A stretch of DNA of 18,714 nucleotides from a bacterium (GTDB lineage Bacteria > Actinomycetota > Humimicrobiia > Humimicrobiales > Humimicrobiaceae): contig JAUWQC010000002.1 of assembly GCA_030611285.1 (NCBI GenBank), positions 1 to 18,714 of the forward strand. The letters are read 5' to 3'. The notes under the pieces are model-generated. The model worked only from the letters and a program-made list of their open reading frames with translations, was not told the DNA's origin and did not search any database. The translations under genes were made by a program, and so were the position numbers. Shown here piece after piece: positions 15,571 through 18,714 of the stretch (position 1 is its first letter; each line of letters begins with the position of its first letter).

Positions 15571-15756
15571 TTACCAACTGGACTTGGTCATTCCAGGAAT
15601 TTTCCCTTCATGAGCCATTTCTCTAAGACAAATTCTACATAATCCAAACTTTCTAAAATAACCTCTGGGCCTACCACACCTAAAACACCTGCTGTATTTC
15701 CTTGTTTTGTATTTAGGTTCTCTTCTTTGTTTTTCTATAAGTGCTTTCTTTGCCAA
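15571..15756 (-). CDS. rpsN: 30S ribosomal protein S14, zinc-binding type Z
   Basis: Small-subunit head protein of the short, zinc-binding class (often labelled rpsZ). The 61 residues contain C24, C27, C40 and C43 in RCFRCGRP and [12 protein letters not shown], followed by [11 protein letters not shown], the exact family ending. The start is TTG with AAGGAG seven bases upstream; no ATG is available before the conserved MAKKALIEK. Its place between rplE and rpsH is standard. This form is typical of Gram-positive and many other non-proteobacterial lineages. Confidence 0.98.
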   Translation of the reverse strand: MAKKALIEKQRREPKYKTRKYSRCFRCGRPRGYFRKFGLCRICLREMAHEGKIPGMTKSSW

Positions 15757-15786
15757 TAAATATCTCCTTATAAAACTTACGTTTTT

Positions 15787-16329
15787 TTATTTTTTAAATG
15801 GAAACCCAAACTCCTCCAGCAAAAATAATGCTTCATCATCACTTTCTGTGCTGGTGGTAATAGTAATATTCATACCTTTTACACTTAAAATACTATCATA
15901 CTCTACCTCCGGAAAAATTAACTGTTCTTTTATGCCAATAGTATAATTTCCAGAACCATCAAAACTTTTTTTAGAAAGACCTCTAAAATCCCTGATTCTT
16001 GGAATTGCTATACTGAGCAGTCTATCCAAAAACTCATACATTCTCTTTCCCCTTAAAGTAACCATACAGCCTATCGGGTTTCCCTGTCTGACTTTAAATC
16101 CCGCAATTGATTTTCTGGCTTTGGTTATAACAGGCTTCTGGCCTGTAATTTTAGCCAGATCCTGACCAGCAGATTCCAGTTCCTTTATATTTTGAGTCGC
16201 AGAGCCGATGCCCATATTTACAGTGATTTTATCTATCCTGGGCACTTCCATTACATTATTAAATTTACGCTTTTTTAACATTTCAGAAATTATTTCTTTT
16301 TTATATTTTTCTTTTAACCTCGGCTCCAT
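15787..16329 (-). CDS. rplE: 50S ribosomal protein L5
   Basis: 5S rRNA-binding protein of the central protuberance that contacts P-site tRNA. The ATG at 16329 is preferred because GAGGTGAT lies upstream at suitable spacing and the product has the canonical 180 residues. An ATG six codons earlier has no Shine-Dalgarno. Landmarks are [78 protein letters not shown] and the C-terminal [13 protein letters not shown]. It begins 25 nt after rplX. Confidence 0.98.
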   Translation of the reverse strand: MEPRLKEKYKKEIISEMLKKRKFNNVMEVPRIDKITVNMGIGSATQNIKELESAGQDLAKITGQKPVITKARKSIAGFKVRQGNPIGCMVTLRGKRMYEFLDRLLSIAIPRIRDFRGLSKKSFDGSGNYTIGIKEQLIFPEVEYDSILSVKGMNITITTSTESDDEALFLLEEFGFPFKK

Positions 16330-16354
16330 CAATATCACCTCAAGCATTTATCAT

Positions 16355-16666
16355 TTAAATCTGCTGATTGCACTTCTTGCATATTCTGACTTTTTCACCA
16401 GAATCCTTAACTTCAAAACCCACTCTTGCCGGCTTGCCGCAATTAGGGCAAACAAGCATAACATTTGAAATTTTAATGGGTCCTTCCTTTTTAATAATAC
16501 CGCCAGGTTTGCTTTGATCCTTCTGCCTGATATGCTTACTTACAATATTAGTACCCTTAACATATAATCTATTTGTAATGGACTCTATTCTAAGTACTTT
16601 TCCTGTTTTTCCCCTATCTTTTCCTTTTATTATCTCAACCTTATCATTTTTCTTTATCTTTAACAT
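16355..16666 (-). CDS. rplX: 50S ribosomal protein L24 with a Cys4 motif
   Basis: Assembly initiator of the 50S subunit near the tunnel exit. The 103 residues start with a KOW motif (KNDKVEIIKGKDRGKTGKVLRI), continue through RQKDQSKPGGIIKKEGPIKI, and carry four cysteines C73, C76, C96 and C99 (LVCPNCGKPA and RICKKCNQQI) arranged like a zinc ribbon. Many bacterial L24 proteins have this C-terminal form, while the E. coli protein lacks it. The ATG has CAGGAG eight bases upstream. Confidence 0.97.
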   Translation of the reverse strand: MLKIKKNDKVEIIKGKDRGKTGKVLRIESITNRLYVKGTNIVSKHIRQKDQSKPGGIIKKEGPIKISNVMLVCPNCGKPARVGFEVKDSGEKVRICKKCNQQI

Positions 16667-16690
16667 TTTTAATGCTCCTGCTGCAAATAA

Positions 16691-17059
16691 CTAAATTACC
16701 TCTGGTGAGAGTGAAATTATCTTCATAAAATTTTTATCTCTAAGTTCTCTTGCTACTGGGCCAAATATTCTTGTCCCTATCGGGTTATTCTGCGTATCAA
16801 TAATAACTGCCGCGTTGTCATCAAACCTTATACAGGAGCCGTCTGGCCTCCTGAATGTTTTTTTTGATCTTACAAGTACAGCCTTTACTACATCGCTTTT
16901 CTTTACCAATCCTCCTGGATTTGCTTCTTTTACTGCAGCAATAAAAGTATCTCCAACACGCGCATACCTCTTTCTTGTTCCCCCTAAAACTTTAATGCAT
17001 TTAATTTCCCTTGCGCCTGTATTATCCGCCACTTTTACCTTACTCTCAGCTTGAATCAT
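16691..17059 (-). CDS. rplN: 50S ribosomal protein L14
   Basis: Large-subunit protein at the intersubunit bridge with 16S helix 44. The ATG at 17059 gives exactly 122 residues, the canonical length, and has AAGGA at suitable spacing. The open frame continues 17 codons upstream over rpsQ but that part is not family-like. Landmarks are [63 protein letters not shown], and [20 protein letters not shown] followed by ISLSPEVI. The gap to rpsQ is 14 nt. Confidence 0.98.
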   Translation of the reverse strand: MIQAESKVKVADNTGAREIKCIKVLGGTRKRYARVGDTFIAAVKEANPGGLVKKSDVVKAVLVRSKKTFRRPDGSCIRFDDNAAVIIDTQNNPIGTRIFGPVARELRDKNFMKIISLSPEVI

Positions 17060-17073
17060 TTTTAAATCCTTCT

Positions 17074-17328
17074 TTACTCCGCTTTCCTGATTACCTTGAC
17101 CAGTCTCCACCTCTTAGTCTTACTAACAGGCCTTACTTCAGAAACTTTTACCACATCACCCAGCTTGCAGCTGCCTTCAGGATCGTGTACCTTCAATTTC
17201 TTTATTTTCTTTAAAATCTTCTTGTATAAAGGGTGCTTATAATGAAATTCTACGGCAACGACAACCGTCTTATCCATTTTGTCACTTACTACTGTTCCCA
17301 CTCTTACTTTTACTTTTCCTCTTTCCAA
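17074..17328 (-). CDS. rpsQ: 30S ribosomal protein S17
   Basis: Early-assembly 30S protein with an OB fold. The 84 residues show [40 protein letters not shown], and [20 protein letters not shown] followed by LVKVI. The start is TTG, preceded by AAGGGGG at short spacing; no in-frame ATG is near the conserved N-terminus. It lies between rpmC (43 nt gap) and rplN. Confidence 0.97.
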   Translation of the reverse strand: MERGKVKVRVGTVVSDKMDKTVVVAVEFHYKHPLYKKILKKIKKLKVHDPEGSCKLGDVVKVSEVRPVSKTKRWRLVKVIRKAE

Positions 17329-17371
17329 AAAACCCCCTTACTTTTCTCTGACTGATTTCTTACTTCCCTTA

Positions 17372-17572
17372 TTAATCTTTATACTTAAGCTCTTTCTCCC
17401 TAAGCAAAGTTTTTATTCTGGCAACATCCTTCCTTAAATTTCGTATCTTTACCGGATTTTCTAATTTCCCTGTAGCTTTTTGAAACTTCAAATTAAAAAT
17501 ACTCTTTTTCATATCCGCCAGTTTTGCTTCTAATTCTTCTTTTGTTTGTTCTTTTATCTCACTTATTCTCAT
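17372..17572 (-). CDS. rpmC: 50S ribosomal protein L29
   Basis: Small two-helix protein at the tunnel exit, part of the docking site for signal recognition particle and trigger factor. The 66 residues show MRISEIKEQTKEELEAKL, the conserved IFNLKFQKATGKLENPVKIR segment, and RKDVARIKTLLREKEL. The ATG has GGGTGG upstream. It lies 15 nt after rplP in the standard order. Confidence 0.97.
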   Translation of the reverse strand: MRISEIKEQTKEELEAKLADMKKSIFNLKFQKATGKLENPVKIRNLRKDVARIKTLLREKELKYKD

Positions 17573-17587
17573 TTTCCACCCGGTTGA

Positions 17588-18007
17588 TTATAGTTCTTCA
17601 TAAACAAATTTTGCTTTTATAGACAATTTATTAGAAGCTAATCTAATTGCTTCCTTTGCAACTTCCATACTAACACCCGAAATTTCAAATAGGATTCTTC
17701 CAGGCTTAACCACAACTACCCAATTTTCCGGCACACCTTTTCCTCCGCCCATACGGGTTTCAGCCGGTTTTTTAGTAACAGGTTTATGAGGAAAAACATT
17801 TATCCATACTTTCCCCCCCCTTTTTATATACCTGGTAAGAGCTACCCTTGCAGCTTCTACCTGCCTGCTTGTTAACCAGCCAGATTCCAGCGCCTGCAGC
17901 CCATATTCTCCAAAAGAGAGTTTGGTGCCACCTTTGGCAATACCTTTCATTCTTCCTCTTTGTACTTTTCTATGTTTTACCCGTTTAGGCATTAACATTG
18001 CTGCCAT
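17588..18007 (-). CDS. rplP: 50S ribosomal protein L16
   Basis: Binds near the tRNA acceptor stems and is needed for late 50S assembly. The 139 residues show [22 protein letters not shown], the [21 protein letters not shown] helix, [43 protein letters not shown] and a C-terminal [13 protein letters not shown]. The ATG at 18007 has AGGGG six bases upstream, so the MAAM extension before the common MLMPKR start appears real. The RGGK codons contain an eight-G run. It starts 16 nt after rpsC. Confidence 0.97.
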   Translation of the reverse strand: MAAMLMPKRVKHRKVQRGRMKGIAKGGTKLSFGEYGLQALESGWLTSRQVEAARVALTRYIKRGGKVWINVFPHKPVTKKPAETRMGGGKGVPENWVVVVKPGRILFEISGVSMEVAKEAIRLASNKLSIKAKFVYEEL

Positions 18008-18023
18008 AAATATCCCCTAACCT

Positions 18024-18713
18024 TCAGATTTTTTCTTCTTCCTTCTTCTCTTTATCCAGTTTTCTTTCCTTTCCCATCTCTTTCTCATCCAGTATAATAT
18101 CTCCTAAGTATATCCAGACTTTAACTCCAATTTTCCCAAAAGTTGTATTTGCTTCTGCAAATCCAAAATCAATATTCGCTCTAAGAGTATGCAGCGGGAC
18201 TCTTCCTTCTCTATACCATTCAGTCCTGGCCATCTCTGCTCCGCCCAATCTTCCCGCACATTGGACTCTTATACCTTTTGCTCCTGCTTTCATAGATAAT
18301 GAAACAGCTTTTTTCATAGCTTTTCTAAAGCTAACTCTTCTAACTAGTTGTGAGGCAATACTCTCTGCTACTAATTTTGCAATCAGTTCAGGCTTCTTAA
18401 TTTCCATTATATTTAACTGTATAATACTACTGGTTTTTTTCTCTATTAAATCCCTGATGTCATTAATATTCGCTCCTCTTCTACCTATAACTATACCCGG
18501 CTTGGAAGTATGCACATCTACTTTCACTTCCTCTTCCGTTCTTTCAATCTCAATTTTTGAAACCCCGGCATTTCCTAGTTGTTTCTCAATTATATTTCTT
18601 ATAACGATATCTTCTCTGAGAAGCCTGGCATAGTCTTTTTCGGCAAACCACCTGGATTGCCACCCTTTATTAATTCCAATCCTGAATCCAATAGGATTAA
18701 CCTTCTGACCCAT
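18024..18713 (-). CDS. rpsC: 30S ribosomal protein S3
   Basis: Head protein at the mRNA entry channel with helicase-associated contacts. The 229 residues are complete: [20 protein letters not shown], an N-terminal KH domain with GRRG at 77-80, and the C-terminal domain with [35 protein letters not shown] near 151-185 and [13 protein letters not shown] charged Lys/Glu-rich tail of about 20 residues ends the protein. The ATG lies one base from the window edge, so its ribosome-binding site cannot be seen. It is the most upstream gene in view. Confidence 0.98.
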   Translation of the reverse strand: MGQKVNPIGFRIGINKGWQSRWFAEKDYARLLREDIVIRNIIEKQLGNAGVSKIEIERTEEEVKVDVHTSKPGIVIGRRGANINDIRDLIEKKTSSIIQLNIMEIKKPELIAKLVAESIASQLVRRVSFRKAMKKAVSLSMKAGAKGIRVQCAGRLGGAEMARTEWYREGRVPLHTLRANIDFGFAEANTTFGKIGVKVWIYLGDIILDEKEMGKERKLDKEKKEEEKI

Positions 18714-18714
18714 C

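Overview
The window is an AT-rich bacterial chromosome segment in which every supported gene lies on the minus strand, so transcription runs from high to low coordinates. It holds the distal part of the S10-spc-alpha ribosomal super-operon, followed by truA-rplM-rpsI, a small toxin-antitoxin module and a four-gene acpS-nnr-CBS-alr cluster. Gene order (map after adk, zinc-type S14, truA-rplM-rpsI after rplQ, acpS/nnr/alr nearby) resembles Gram-positive lineages (Firmicutes, Actinobacteriota or a relative). No 16S rRNA or other decisive marker is present, so the phylum is an inference.

Layout from high to low coordinates. (1) 18713-13192: rpsC, rplP, rpmC, rpsQ, rplN, rplX, rplE, rpsN (zinc type), rpsH, rplF, rplR, rpsE, rplO. 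rpmD (L30) is missing from its usual place between rpsE and rplO. (2) 13192-10537: secY, adk and map, which overlap by 1 or 4 nt. (3) 10438-7250: infA, rpmJ, rpsM, rpsK, rpsD, rpoA, rplQ. (4) 7201-5586: truA, rplM, rpsI. (5) 5472-3992: an abiEi/abiEii-type antitoxin-toxin pair with its own near-consensus promoter. (6) 3924-23: acpS, a bifunctional NAD(P)HX repair gene, a CBS-pair protein and alanine racemase, probably with a separate extended -10 promoter.

Regions 1-4 supply ribosomal proteins, initiation factor 1, the RNA polymerase alpha subunit, the SecY channel, N-terminal methionine removal, adenylate balance and tRNA pseudouridylation. Region 6 supplies acyl-carrier-protein activation, cofactor repair and D-alanine for peptidoglycan.

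Points worth attention: infA has no ATG/GTG/TTG start and appears to begin at ATT behind an ideal Shine-Dalgarno. rpsE stops early at TGA, while the +1 frame just downstream encodes a good match to the missing S5 C-terminus, with an SD-like GGAG three bases before the last sense codon (an arrangement like the prfB frameshift site). Small-subunit protein genes use TTG/GTG starts far more often than large-subunit genes. A perfect 18-bp palindrome sits between rpsD and rpoA. A single-base sequence error could explain each of the first two points. No wholly new system was recognised.
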